From NCBI RefSeq assembly GCF_021155765.1, contig NC_060116.1:8680001-8744000 (forward strand): 64,000 nucleotides of DNA, in the 5' to 3' direction. Below are positions 25,001 to 37,581 of this stretch, in pieces. The notes beneath the pieces are model-generated. The model saw only the letters and a list, made by a program, of their open reading frames with translations, ran no database searches and was not told the origin of the DNA. The translations under genes were made by a program, and so were the position numbers. How positions within the stretch are numbered: the stretch's first letter is position 1; each line of letters starts with the position of its first letter. The DNA comes from Diprion similis (Eukaryota; Arthropoda; Insecta; Hymenoptera; Diprionidae).

Positions 25001-28000
25001 ACCCCGGGGCCCCGAGACGCCGGGGTTCCAGAACTTCCCAGGTATATGGGTATATAATTAAGGCCCCATTGGCCAACCTGGGGGATGTTTTGGTTTCATT
25101 ACGCCAGACATTAGCCGGCAGCACTTCGACGTCGGGTTTTAACGTGCGGTATATACGTATATACCTACACCGAGGCAAGGACAATAATTTCGCTGCCCAG
25201 CTCCAGTGCGATAAATTCTGATACATACATATTCATATTCCGGTAACCCTTATGAAATAATCATGGATACGTAATCCCGCGAGACTCGGAGCCCCGAAGT
25301 ATAGCTACGAGATATTTTTCCTTCCTCCCTTCCTTGTGATGTTTTCCTTAATTCTTTTCTCAACAACCTGCGCCTCGTTACCCCGAATTGCCTCCCTCAT
25401 CTTATTGAGAAATTTTTTTATATCTACGTTCGTATCGGTGCGGCTGGGTATAAGGCGTATTATCAACTTCGTCCGGGATTTATTATTCTCGTTTTCAAAG
25501 CACCCGAACAGCACACGCGGCGTACAACATCGAGGGTAGATATGTTTGTACGTTTAATGCGTTAACAATGCCCCTCAGAAAATGTGAAACGTGTTTGGTT
25601 ACACCCTTGCCTGTATATATATATATACATATATATATGTATGTGCATGTATGCCTTATACTTTACCTTTCTACACATGCCCCGAAGCTCTGTGCAGCCC
25701 GTAACGCAGTGGGCGGTCCATTATATCAAGTACCAATGTGATTTATGTACATTAATATGTGTTTACTCGTTCTCTTCGAGTAGTCTCGAATGGTTTTCCC
25801 CCGAAGCTCGCCTAGATTACGTGGGGTATCTACGTCGACAGACGTGTTTCATTCTCATCGCGTCGGTCGTGCCGTTATAGTGAGGAAATATATCTTTCAG
25901 CCTCTCAACAACCTGCCGCTTATCAGGATTATTGTATACACCAAGTTTTCCGAGAATAAACCTGATGATCAGAGGCATTGTGTGTGCACGCGTACCTGTG
26001 AATTCACGAAAATCTCTTCCTCGGATCGTTCGAGACTGTAGTCCTTATTCATTATTACATTTTGAACGTACATTTACGTGAGTTCGATTTTGAACGGAAC
26101 TGGGTTCGGATATTTTTACGTCCCTTGTGAGTTCTTTTTCCTCCGCGATATATACATTTTTTTTTCTCTTTCTATTTTCTTAAATCTTTCGTGTCATCCT
26201 TGATGTACGTATTATATGTATACATAGGTAGATATATTTATACCTTTTATATTTTGAAAGCTCGAAAGAAGAAGCTTTTCATTCTCTCTGTATGCCCGTA
26301 AGTGTATTACACAATACAACGAGTAAATACCATTATTCCCAACAGAAAGAAGTAAATTGGAAAATCCTCAGCTTGGGGGAAAAATTCTTTGCGAAAAATA
26401 CAAGTCCTTTCATTCCCGTTGTATAAATAAACCCCGACCAAGTTTTGCGTCATAAAAAAAAAAAAATAATAAAAATATCAAAAAGACTCGAAAAAAACAA
26501 AAACAAAAAATAATCCCGGGTCCCCCGCAGTCGCACATAATACATACCTACACGTGTAATGTATGTACATACTTGAGAAAAGTATGAGTGGATTCCCGTG
26601 GTTACTATGCTCTGCGTACTTTATACCTTTACCCGGTATGTTGGCAGAAGGAAAACTCGACTAAATTTCACACATTGAGTACGAAGCCGCATGCATATAT
26701 ACGATATACTAGACTCATCGTATATTATATTCTGAAATGGATTGTTGGAAGAAGATTATTTTCCTTCTTTCTCTCTCGCTCCCTCTACCTCTCTTCGATA
26801 TGAGCTTGCAGAATTTTATTGACGCGGCTTTAGGCGGTTTTAACTCTTTCACAGTTTCCCAGAACGCTCAGCTCCCGCTTTCCATCTTCTCTTTCGGCAT
26901 TTATCTCTTCTTCTTTTTCTCTACCTTTATCAATGTAGTAGAAAATGTGCGGTGATGATCAGCATTCGCCGCAGTAACCGGGTAGAAACTAGCGAGCGGA
27001 AATGATCGAGAAGAATTGAAACGAAACATCCAAACGTAACGATTTATAGCGCACTGGTTGAATTTTCACGGTGTGCAGTCAAGCGGATAAAACTATGTAG
27101 ATCTATATCTACCACCTAAATGGCTAAAATCAGTTCGCGTCCGGGTCTCGTTCGACCTCTACATGTACATACATATAATATAAGCAAATCCATAGTCTGA
27201 TATGCAGCCGAATGCAGTAATGCATGCAGATCGCGCTGTGTGCAATGACGAGTTCCCATAGAGGTAGAGAAAAAAGAAAACCAGCTATGGCAGCAAGCAA
27301 TATCATAAGACCCTGCACGTATATCACTCCCCTGACCCTTGCGCCGCGTATTTACACAGGAATAATACGCGTTATAGGATTAAGTCAAAACATCGACCCG
27401 GATCGACAATGTAAGTGAGCAGAAAGAGAAGAAAAAAAAAAAAAAATCGAAGCAAAAAATAAGGGGGTTGTAAACCGGACTCTACCCCATCGAATTCGGA
27501 ATCAACCCGCCATTGTTCACCCGTAAACATGCATACACATCACACACGTATAACACATACGTGCGAAAACTGGACGCGACGTATTCTGACACATTGGTGA
27601 ACCAGAGAGAGAGAGTGAGAGAGAGAGAATGGAAGACGGACATTGACAAATGTCGAAGGAGACGCGCGCGGACGCGTGCACTGCAAACCGGGGTGGTGAG
27701 GATCGGTTTAACTCTTTTCAAAAAGTCTCTAGCATCTAGGTGTTGGAATAGCGCGGGGGGCATAAATTACAAACACATGGATACCTCGATTCGTGTATAC
27801 ATATATTTTGGTTCAGACTGGGTCGGGTCACAAGCGATTAGGGAGGCCGGATTTTAATCCGGAAAAACGGTTCTCTTCTGCCGGTGCGTGCGATGCAGTC
27901 TAGCTCGGCAGATGTTGGGCGTCTCGACGTCGCCGAGTGCAGAGATCCCATGGTGGTCCAGGACCAGGAATTTTGTAGACTGCAGTTAGTCGCACTGGTG

Positions 28001-30740
28001 GCTTAGTGACGTCACCCATTGAGTTCGTGGAACGGCATTTCACGTTTTTTTGTTTGTTTTTTGTTCGTTTGTTTGTTTTTTACCCTCCCCTTCCAGGGTG
28101 TTTTTCATTGTTTTAACCCGAAACAATGCCCTGGCCACGCGAATCGTGATTCGCACGCCACATGTCACGGCTGATTCTCCTCTTCGCACTGCGTATCGCA
28201 AACGTGTGCATATACGTACGTACATAGAGGTGCATACGTAGCCACGTAATACGTACGCGGGCAATAAAAGCATACGTGCGTAAAACGAGCGTTGTTACGT
28301 ACGCGGCGTGGGAAATTTTTCAGGAATCGTCTACGCCGAGACCAGAGTCACGAATGTTTGTTCTAATAAACCCCACACGACTTATGCTAAGGGCTATACG
28401 CGGTGTGGTTTACTAATTCTTACAATTTATTGTCTCGGGAAAGTTTTAACGACCGTTATGTTATACATGGAGAACGTGGAAATATCTGTTCAACTATCTA
28501 TTTCTCTCCTTCTCTTTCTTCATGCTTTTATTGCACGGAATGAGCCTCGGGTTATAATACCCTGGAATTCTAATCATTGAAACAATCAAAGAGATGCCTG
28601 AGACTCCGGAGAGTCGCATTGCATGAAATATAAGTATGTAGGTATCTACTGCTTCTTCTCAAATGAATTTCAGTTACATAATTTTCTTTGTTCGTTGATT
28701 TAATTCGTTGTGTAGAGAATTTCATCGAATCAGTTCTCTGAAGCGTATAGAAATTCATTTTCCTCTGTAAATGAACATTTACCGATGAACAGCAGAGCAG
28801 ATTTAATTTCAGCTAGTCAACATCAGGTTTTTGCAAAACCATATTTACAGCGTTTCGTACAAATCAACCTTTTCGAGTTCCGGTGTGTTTCCCCCTTTGA
28901 ATATAAACGCGATGTGAAATTTTCCGCGTTAGATAATCCTTACAGTTTATTATCAATATTTTACCACAATTGAAATCCCCGCATCTGCACGAGAGTATCT
29001 CGATATTCTTTTTCTATCCCCCAGCTAGACTCGTGAGTAGGATAAAAAGTAGAAAAGCACCCTGCCGTCGGCTGTTCTTTGCCCAAATCCCCGCCCTTCC
29101 CACGAACGAGATCGTGATCTCCGTCGCCTGGTATGTACGCAACGAGGAGTAAAATAAATAGAAGCAGTCTAGTCTGGTTCGGGGGAGCGGCGAGGCTGTG
29201 GTCGATGTGAATCGGCATCGAAGGGCGTCGAAAAGCGTCGAGGGGCTTCGCGATTTATGCGTGGGAGTGCGTCCTCGAGTCTTATCGATGCGCCATTCGT
29301 AATTCGTATCTACGTATACGTATAAGTACGTACGCGAGTCACGTATACGTATCACGACTAGATGGATACGCATTTTTTTTCCAGACTGATTTCAACGATT
29401 GTGTCGGGGATACGTAAACAACCGTAAAATTGATCCGCTCTTCGAGTATCATTCCTCTCCGCTCGCGGAGCGACTTATAAATCAAAGTTCAGATTTCATC
29501 AAGTTCCATTCTTCGACTATCAAGTTCTCCAAGGCACGGTACAGACTGTATAAATAAGCTATATGTATATGCATATCGGCTGGATTCGAATTTGCCTATA
29601 GATCCTGGGATCCTTTTGCCGGTCATAACGCGGGTCAATTACCGCGTCTAAGTATCACCGAGTTCGTTATATTCTCCCCGTTCGGTTGGGACTCTGTGCA
29701 GAGGAAACGTGTACGCGTGGCCCAATTAAGGAACGTTCCTATTATAGAGTCAAAGCCTCTACTCAATCGCAGGCGAGTTGAATCGAGGCTTTAAATTCGA
29801 CCTGCAGCGGACGAGGGTCGCTTACAGACGGAACGAGCGGATCGAGTAGTTTTAAATATTTCTAACAGTATACACTTTCGAGTCCATCGCCAAAGTTTAT
29901 TACTCGCTTAAAGTTGAAATCGTCCTTTCCGACGCCTGCAGGGATCCATATATTCTTTTCTTTTACAATAAATTGGCCGGCATCGTGCTTGTTGGAAAAA
30001 AAAAAAAAAAAACAGAGCCGGCCAACCCTTTAATCTGACCTAATCATGATCTGTAGGAGAAAGTCAGGATTTCTCGGTAAAAGTTAATCCGCAGCACCCT
30101 TCCGACCGCAATGTGTTTGCAAGACACATACGAATGTCCTCCCCCCTCCACACCCGCAGGGGTATGCGCCCCGTTAATGGGTACTGACTAGGTGATATTA
30201 CCCCCTAAATGCTGCTGCAGCCACTGTTCCATCTCCCGTCCTTTCCGCTCCCTTACAGCGACAAATTCTCCCACGTCTCCCGCTAATAGAATAGATCCTT
30301 GTTAAGGACCCGGGGGCTCAGCGTAGGGACGATAGCGAGGGACGGCAAGGAGGAGGGTCCTTCGTTTGAAATCCGCGATTTTCCTCCCCTCCGGAGGGTT
30401 TTTCGATTTTTTTTCTTCTTCTCTCCTTTCTCTTTATGCCTCCACCCCGTGTACGTTGCGTCGTCGCCTCGGTTCTCCGTTCGGATTAATATCCCGCGAG
30501 CAGGCCAGTTTGGCACTTTCGCCGAAGATATATTAGGTATTTGCGCTATATTTCCCTCCCGTCTGGCTCATATTCCCATAAGAGAGACGCGGCTCTCCTC
30601 ATGCAAGCCACCTAAAGTATCCCGCCTGACCTCAGAGTACATAAAGGCAGATGTCAGACGACCCCTATGTAATAAAACGTGGATGGGGCCTCGTTAAGGT
30701 GATCCGCGTAAGCCTTCCCTCCCTTCCTCACCCCGTCTGT

Positions 30741-30784
<44 letters not shown>

Positions 30785-32568
30785 GGCCCTTCCCTTTTCG
30801 CCAGGGCAGACGTGGATCCAGCGCAGCTACGGCCACGCGTGCATGATACACAAGTGCCTCATGCACTCGATACATCAACTCGAACTACATGCTCGGCTGT
30901 GTGCCGAGTGGAACGCCCACACCTTCGTTTATCCGAGAATATTTGATGGTAGCGAACGTGCGTGGTCCGTGACGCCCGATCTAACAAGTTAAATCTATCC
31001 GTCTGCACGTGACTTTGTCTATTTGCGTCATCGCCCGTATCAGCTGCGAGCATCCCTTCTTCCCCACAAGCTGCACGATGCAATTGTCGTTTGTCTATTT
31101 CATCTATCTACTGTAAATTGGTCGAAAAGAAAGGGCTGACCAGACGCTACCGTTTCAGGAAACACGTCACGTATATGTATATGTATACATATGGGACAGG
31201 GATTGATGGAAAAAGCGGTTCTTTCAAGGATCCCCGCAGAAGCAATGGATCCTTTGAAAAACTATTCGGAATGGATTTTGAAGGAAACGAATCCTTCGCC
31301 TGGAGCTAGAATGTGACCGAAAAGAACTTTGAAGGTTTCTTTTATTTCAACCCTTAAAGCCCTGTCCAGTCCGCATTGGTTTTCTGGAGACATTCATACT
31401 TTTCTGACGATTCTCGAGTTAAAGCTGTAAATACTGATTTTGACAATGAGTTGAAATCAGAGGTTATTGCAATCAATATTTCGACAGGATTCTAGTCTAG
31501 TGAAGTATTAGAGATTCCTGCAAACTCACCTTCAAGGTAAAAGTAGCTGGTGTCGTTGTAGAGGTTGGTCACAATCGGTTTTATGTTGTCGAAGGTCATC
31601 GTCTTGAGTTCGTTGTCCCTGAGGTCCAGGAGATAAATGTTCGGAGCGCCGACGAGAAAGTCTGGTTCAAGCGTAACGAGTTTATTCTCGCTGAGCCTGA
31701 GCTTGCGGAGATTCGTCATTCCGTCGAGAGCCTTTTCGGATATATACTCAATTTGATTTTGGTCGAGATCCATCTCCACGAGCTTGGGCATTTCGGCGAA
31801 AGTTTTATCGCCGATCATTGCCAAACGATTGACTCTCAGATCTAGACGCACGAGGTTTTTCAAGCCGTAAAACGTGTCCCTGGTCACAACGGAAATTTGA
31901 TTTCCACTCAGTTCGAGTTCCTCGAGGGATGTCAGGTGCCTGAACGCCTGGTCGTGAACCACTGTCAGGTTGTTTTTATTGATAAAGAGCATTTTCAGGC
32001 TTGGCAGGCTACCGAACACGTCTCTGTTTATCTCCGTGATCCGATTCTCGTCCAGGTTGATGTGGGTCAGGTTATTCATCTTCTCGAAGGCGTGCCGCGA
32101 CACGTTCACAATCCTGTTCTGGCTCAAATTTATCTCCACAAGTCCCGGTATGTCCGAGAAGGCTCGCTCGGCGAGCACGTTCAGCATTGCGTATTGAATC
32201 ATGACCACCTCAAGGTGTTTCAATTGCTTCAACACCGTCGTTGGAATGTGATTGAAGACTCCGTCGGGCCTGACGGTAAATTTCAGCTTCCGCACGTCCG
32301 GCTGAGAGTTGAAGTAACCCCATATCGGCAAGTCGGGTTCAAGAGCGCCGAAGATCCAGCAGTTGACGTCCGTCGCGAGACCCAACTGGGTTGAACCGCA
32401 GTAGCAAAACATGGGAGAACCTTGCTCCTCGATGTCGCAGATGTTCACTGGTTTTTGCTTGACATCTTTCGTCTTCTTTTTACTTCGGGATCGCGACGAC
32501 GTCGTCAAGATGGACGGAACCAGTACCAGGATCAGAAAGAACGCAACGTGGGTCGCCGGAAATCTCAT
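16088..32568 (-). CDS. Con: Connectin-like GPI-anchored leucine-rich-repeat cell-surface protein
   Basis: Likely a homophilic adhesion molecule on neurons and muscle, as known for Drosophila Connectin. Coding exons in order: 32568-31530, 17412-17221, 17081-16942 and 16336-16088; all phases agree and give 539 aa. It opens with a signal peptide (MRFPATHVAFFLILVLVPS), a basic stretch and an N-terminal cysteine region (NICDIEEQGSPMFCYC). About ten 24-residue LRRs follow, then a C-terminal cap (NKLNCDCRLAWIWGL). A very acidic segment (DDDEYLYRNDDPEDSYTYDDEE) lies between the cap's third cysteine and the final DLPCP. The C-terminus is a hydrophobic tail (WTLVIVALANLAILFT) after a Ser/Gly-rich stretch, typical of a GPI signal. 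The start MRFP sits 3 bases after a strong acceptor (TTTTCTCTTTTCAG), so at least one non-coding exon lies further upstream. The LRR/GPI class is firm; the name Connectin rests on LRR number, cysteine pattern and tail from memory. Confidence 0.85.
17413..31529 (-). other. 14.1-kb intron of the Connectin-like gene
   Basis: The donor GTGAGT lies at 31529 and the acceptor TTTCAG ends at 17413; both flanking codons are phase 1 and join as LEG-NKLNC. No coding exon was recognised inside: the open frames are short, often overlap on both strands, and many are built on simple repeats. It holds TA-rich microsatellites (about 24,128-24,160 and 25,615-25,640), a CT run at 30,745-30,780, and one exact TGACGTCA at 28,007-28,014. 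Its length suggests possible room for regulatory elements. Confidence 0.85.
30745..30780 (+). repeat. (CT)n microsatellite
   Basis: About 18 uninterrupted CT units inside the large intron. This run creates the low-complexity open frames on both strands at 30,651-30,992. Confidence 0.95.
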
Positions 32569-34621
32569 TGTCTGAAAAGAGAAAATTGAGAAATTCATCA
32601 TCGTCGTAATCATTTGCAGTTATTGATTTTCATCGGGACAAAATAAGGAGTCTTTAACAAAGCTCGTCGCGAATAATCCGTCTCAACGTGATACCTTATC
32701 CGAAAGTTTTTTCTTCGTAATCTCTTTTTTTCGCGATCGCGTCTTTGTCTTGGAAAGCGAAAAGCAACCGTTATTGGGATAATGCCTAAGAATAATGAAG
32801 CTCTGGTCTGTCAGGTTAGTCAGCTGTACACAGCAATCACAATCGCGATAGAAATTTTAAAAAAGATTAGCGCGGGTTCGATGGTCCGGAAGAATCTCCG
32901 AGGGTGGAAAAACAAATGCGGGATTTTCTGTGTAAGGGATAAAAGACGCGGTCTTTCCGCAAAACAAAGAAAACTCCAAGCTATCCGACTGATAGCCGGG
33001 ACGCGGTGGAGATATAAGCTCTTTGAAAAATTATTCCCTCAAGTGGAAAGTTGCATAATATCCTCCATCGCCTGCACTTTAAGGCTGCGTTTTATTTTCA
33101 CGAAAACTTTCATCCGCCTCCTCCTTTGCCGACGCGATGACACATTAACTTTGCATTGAATATTTTTTTCTTTTTACACTATTATTTTCTCTTTATGGTT
33201 TTCTTACTTCTTTATTTGAAAAGAAGAAACGAACAGTTTTAACACTGCGAGGGCCAGAGAATTTATTTAAATTCAAATTGCCTTTAAATTCCTACTGACG
33301 TGACGGTATTTATCTGGTTAAAAACTCGTCGCGTTTTCGAACTATCGGAATTCGGTCGCGTCATTTTACAGCTGACTAAAGTTTTAAATGAAATTCCATC
33401 GGAGTGCTATACGGTCGATCAGGTGATGATTATGAGATAACTCGCCACGGCGCTTCGGTAGGCCTACACACAAGTATTTATGTAACAGATACACTTACAG
33501 CCTCCAGGACTACGTGCACAACGCGTTGTTCAACTTTAAAGTGCTGACCATAAACACTGGAAAGTTAACCAATTCCAATTTACCTTTGGAGTGTTTTATC
33601 AAATTTTATCCAGCGCACCTGAGCCGAGCCGAGAATCCACTCTCACTTTCCTCTGAATAACGCTACCGCTTTCAAAACTTTATTCTTCACTTCGGGTTCC
33701 TCGACGTATATTTGCTTCTCGGATCCTAAGACGCAGGTCCAACCCTGCTGAGCTAAAGACAAATTGATGAGAAGCGAGCTCGAACGCGCTTACGTACACC
33801 TATACGGGAGTTTTCGAATACCCAGGTGGTCCCCCGGTCCCAAGAAATTCCTAACCGTTTCGCTCCGTCGAATAGAGAATGGCCAAAAGACATCCTCCTG
33901 AGGGAAGAACACCCGTGGCACCAGCCCTAAAACGCAGCTTGGAATGCGTTTTGGCATTCCATTTATAGCAACTAGCTCGAACAACTCTTCTCAATTTAAA
34001 TCTTATCTGGCGCCGAGGCCAGGCCCCGGGACCACCCTTCTTATACCCCTAAATATATCCCGGCTAGAACCTGCAGGTCTGGTTCTAGGCTCTTGTCTTG
34101 TCTTTTCCCCGAGGTCGCGTCTGTCGGACATGATAAGGGGAACAATTTTCAGCTGTCTGCTCTCGTGGCCCTCTCTCTCTCTCTCTCTCTCAAATCTGTG
34201 CCGTCAAGTGGCTCGTGCTCGATTACTTAATACCCCTAAAGCCGTGCGATCTATGCCTGCGTCCATGTACAGCGGGTGAATGAGTGAGTAGAAAAATTCG
34301 AAAAATTGTATTCTACGATCGATATTACGCGTTCCAGCTATCACAAGGAACGCGTGAACGATCTTTAACCCTGAGTTCGAATGAAAGATGCAGAAGAGAG
34401 GTGTTACGCTGTAATACAGTTGTAGACATTTACAGAGGAAATTAGAGACGCCCACGCGAGTCTAATCAGCGTCATCTCGAGTGCTTTCTTTCGGCCGAGC
34501 TTCTTTCTCCGAGTTCTTAGGACCTTCGAGTATACGTCGGGGTATTTTAGGATGGCATTTTCGAGGGCGTACTTGAGAGCACGCGAGTCTGACCCACGGC
34601 TATACGCGCACATGGACGTAG

Positions 34622-34679
34622 AGAAACGAAAAGAAACGGAACGAAACGAAATGAAACGAAACGAAACGAAACGAAACGA
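34622..34679 (+). repeat. AAACG-type pentamer tandem repeat
   Basis: About eleven imperfect units of AAACG/GAAAC, with the last several identical. It produces the FRFVSFRFIS-like low-complexity frame on the opposite strand. Confidence 0.85.
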
Positions 34680-37273
34680 GAATCGTCGAATTGTTAAATG
34701 TAGCGTTTTACGAAGGAATGTATGCTGGATACGAGACATATAATAGCGTATCCGTAGAAATTTATTCGTTATAGGTTCAAGTTATGCTGAGTACGAACCC
34801 GAAGAGCGGTGTTACGATAACATACAAAGAAATTCGATAAACATACTCTCATCGATTTATCTGGAGTTCGATGCTTGGAAGGACCCTAAATTTTCATTAA
34901 CCAAATAATTGAGCTGCTCTTTCCGGGATCAGTGATCTAATGGATTGTGGGTTAAATCCAATTCGCGGTTATGACTCAGCGATCGATACAAGATGCAGCC
35001 GTGCGCAGTAATTAACCTGCGCGTTTGTGCGATCTTTTTGATTTACAACGTTTGCCTTGCTTCTTTTCTCGTCAATCCTCTCAAATAATGTTAAGTCCGA
35101 GTTTACCTAACCCATTTCAACCAGTCATAACTAACGAGCCTCAGGCTGTATGCTAAAACCCACGTATTGTTACGGATCCGGTACGTTCTTACGTCGGGGT
35201 AGAGAATTTGCGAGTGAAAACCGAACCGTGGATTCTCTGCTGTCATTTTTTTTTTCTTTCTCTTAATTCTTTTTCTTTTCCAGCCCTGCTATATTTTCCT
35301 TTTACCCAAATGTATTTAGTTTTTTTTCGGTCGGACCAGAACACAGACGGTAAAAATTTTCAGTTACAAACTGAAGGGATGAAAGAAAAATATTCAGAGA
35401 ATTTTCCGGACCGTTGCGGGAAATTTCGTTACAACGTTCGACCCTCGCGAGCTAAAAATACCTGGCAACAATTGATCCTTGCATGAGCAGCCTGACGAAC
35501 TTATACATATAACTAACCAAATATGTCATCTCGGGTGTTAATTGCGTTTGCGTTGTTTCATTGCAAGTCATTTCATCCTCAGTTCCAAACTCACCTGAGT
35601 TTCAAAACCCAAACCCTCTAAGGGACGGAAGCAATTCACTGCATGAACGAGGTGCCGATAGAAATTGATGGACATTGGATCTGATGGACACGAATCGGAG
35701 TTTGATCTCTGGTGCTGAGTTATGTATGAAGAACTGAGTGGAAAGCGATAGAATTGCAAGGATCGGGTGACTTCACTGGACAGATATTGCACCTTGGATA
35801 TCAGATCAGAGCCAAGTGTCACATGACTAGTCGAGTTACTCGTCACGTGTCTTCCCTCGTTTTTCTACCCAACTTGTGTAGTTGGGGTGTCCGTGTCATG
35901 GAGGATCACGTCTCTCGGAGTTACGTAGCCTGAAAAGACCCGCAGCAAAGTACTCGATATTAAAGACGTTAAAGGACAGGCGTAACTCTCGCTGTGTATC
36001 GATACCCCTTCTTTGAACGAGGGTGAAGAGAATGTTGTCGTGTTTTGCGGTTTTTTATTTTATTTTATTTTTTTGATTTGTTTCTTTTTTCTGCAGTCTG
36101 AGTAGAGTCCGAGCTGCATTGTTTCGTCCGTGACTATTTAAAGTGGTTAAAATGAGCGCGGAACGTGCAGCTACATGAACCCAGAGGATCTAGAGTGATC
36201 ATTACCATTAATTAAACTTAGTAACGTGTCGCGTATATAGCTAACCTCGTAAGTTACTCCGCGTCATGTAGGTGTAAATATCTCGTCTCCATATGCGCAC
36301 TTCAGTGCCCGATGCGCGTTGCATTGAAGTAAAAAACGGTCGCTGGAAAAAGGAAAAATCACGTCCGCTATTCGTTCGTTGACATTTCAAAGCCGCACAT
36401 TTATACGCCCTGTGTTTCTACGTATAAGCTCGACGCCTACAAGTCGCGCAGACCGTCTATAGCCGCAGGGCTTGGCGCCATAAATATGTTATGGGGGGTT
36501 CGAAAATTATTGTCGTTATGACGCGGGAACTGGACTGAAAAATAACTGCATTAAGAAAAATGCATCTGAGGTCATAACTCGACCCTGGAGCCACACGTTA
36601 TGCGCTAGGTGTGGTTTCGAAGGGTTTAATACACTGTAGTGACGTCATCTGTCTCGCAGCACGTACAGAAACCGTCGGGACTGTAAATTGAACCAATGTC
36701 GGGGCATGGAAGATGGTTAAAAATAAACCACGCTCACGCCCAGGGCTCACTCAGTTTCTCCCTAATCTCCTCCAAACAATTCCTTCAGGACCTGTGCCGA
36801 TGTGTGCGGGACACATACACGCGTACACGCTGGTATACCTGAGCGAAAAGTAGCAGTTTTCGAGAGCTATAACCTCCTCTGAGACTGAGTCCCCCATCCC
36901 TCCCAATTAAAAGTCCTACAGACATACATGCCATAACGTCGCACCAAGAATTTGCCAGAGTTCGTCCTTCGGGAATCCTGTGATACTGTAGGTACCGAGG
37001 AAGGAATTCGCGAGAAATCCTTTGACCCTTAACACAGAGATCATGGGAGACAAGCTATGATTTTGGAAGAAATGTGCTAGACGCTTGTCTCCGAGACGTC
37101 AGATGCTGGCGACTTTTAACTTTTTTACTCCTTGCGGTAAATATTCTTACCACCTATTTTATATACATTTTTTGTCTATTTAGACAAATTTTCAACATAT
37201 TTCTTTACTCTTTTTTGCCAATTCTGAGAGCATTGTAACGGGTTTTCGATACTCGAGAATAATTATTGCGATG

Positions 37274-37581
37274 TGAGGTTTTGGAATCGCTGATCACGAA
37301 TCTGAAATCGGATTTTAAAAATCCCTAGGTGGGAGATCCAATATGGTGGACAACAAATTTGATTCGATCGGAGAAAAAATGCTGTCCAGGGGTTTTTGGG
37401 GTCACTGTTTACGAATCTGAAATACGATTTTGAAAATGCACTACGACGAATCCAATCCGTGATCCCGAAAACCCCTGCATAGAGTTATTTTGGCTGTGTT
37501 TCATCAAATTTGATATTTTCGTTCACCATGTTGAATCCACCATCTTGAATTTTCAAAATCTGATTTCAGACTCGTCATAAA
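37274..37581. mobile_element. Inverted-repeat element, same family as 7120-7268
   Basis: The left arm from about 37,274 (GATCACGAATCTGAAATC, then GATCCAATATGGTGGA) pairs with the right arm ending about 37,581, whose reverse complement carries ACGAGTCTGAAATCAGATTT and ATGGTGGATTCAACATGG. A third partial copy in direct orientation begins near 37,388 (GGGGTTTTTGGGGTCACTG). The block appears to be nested or tandem diverged copies. It has no coding capacity. Confidence 0.65.

Noticed and set aside
30299..30992. Frames of 113-132 codons next to the CT run
   Set aside because: They are low-complexity translations of the CT microsatellite and pyrimidine-rich sequence inside the large intron.
31897..32394. 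165-codon open frame on the plus strand
   Set aside because: It is the antisense shadow of the LRR exon of the Connectin-like gene, whose minus-strand reading has clear LRR periodicity.
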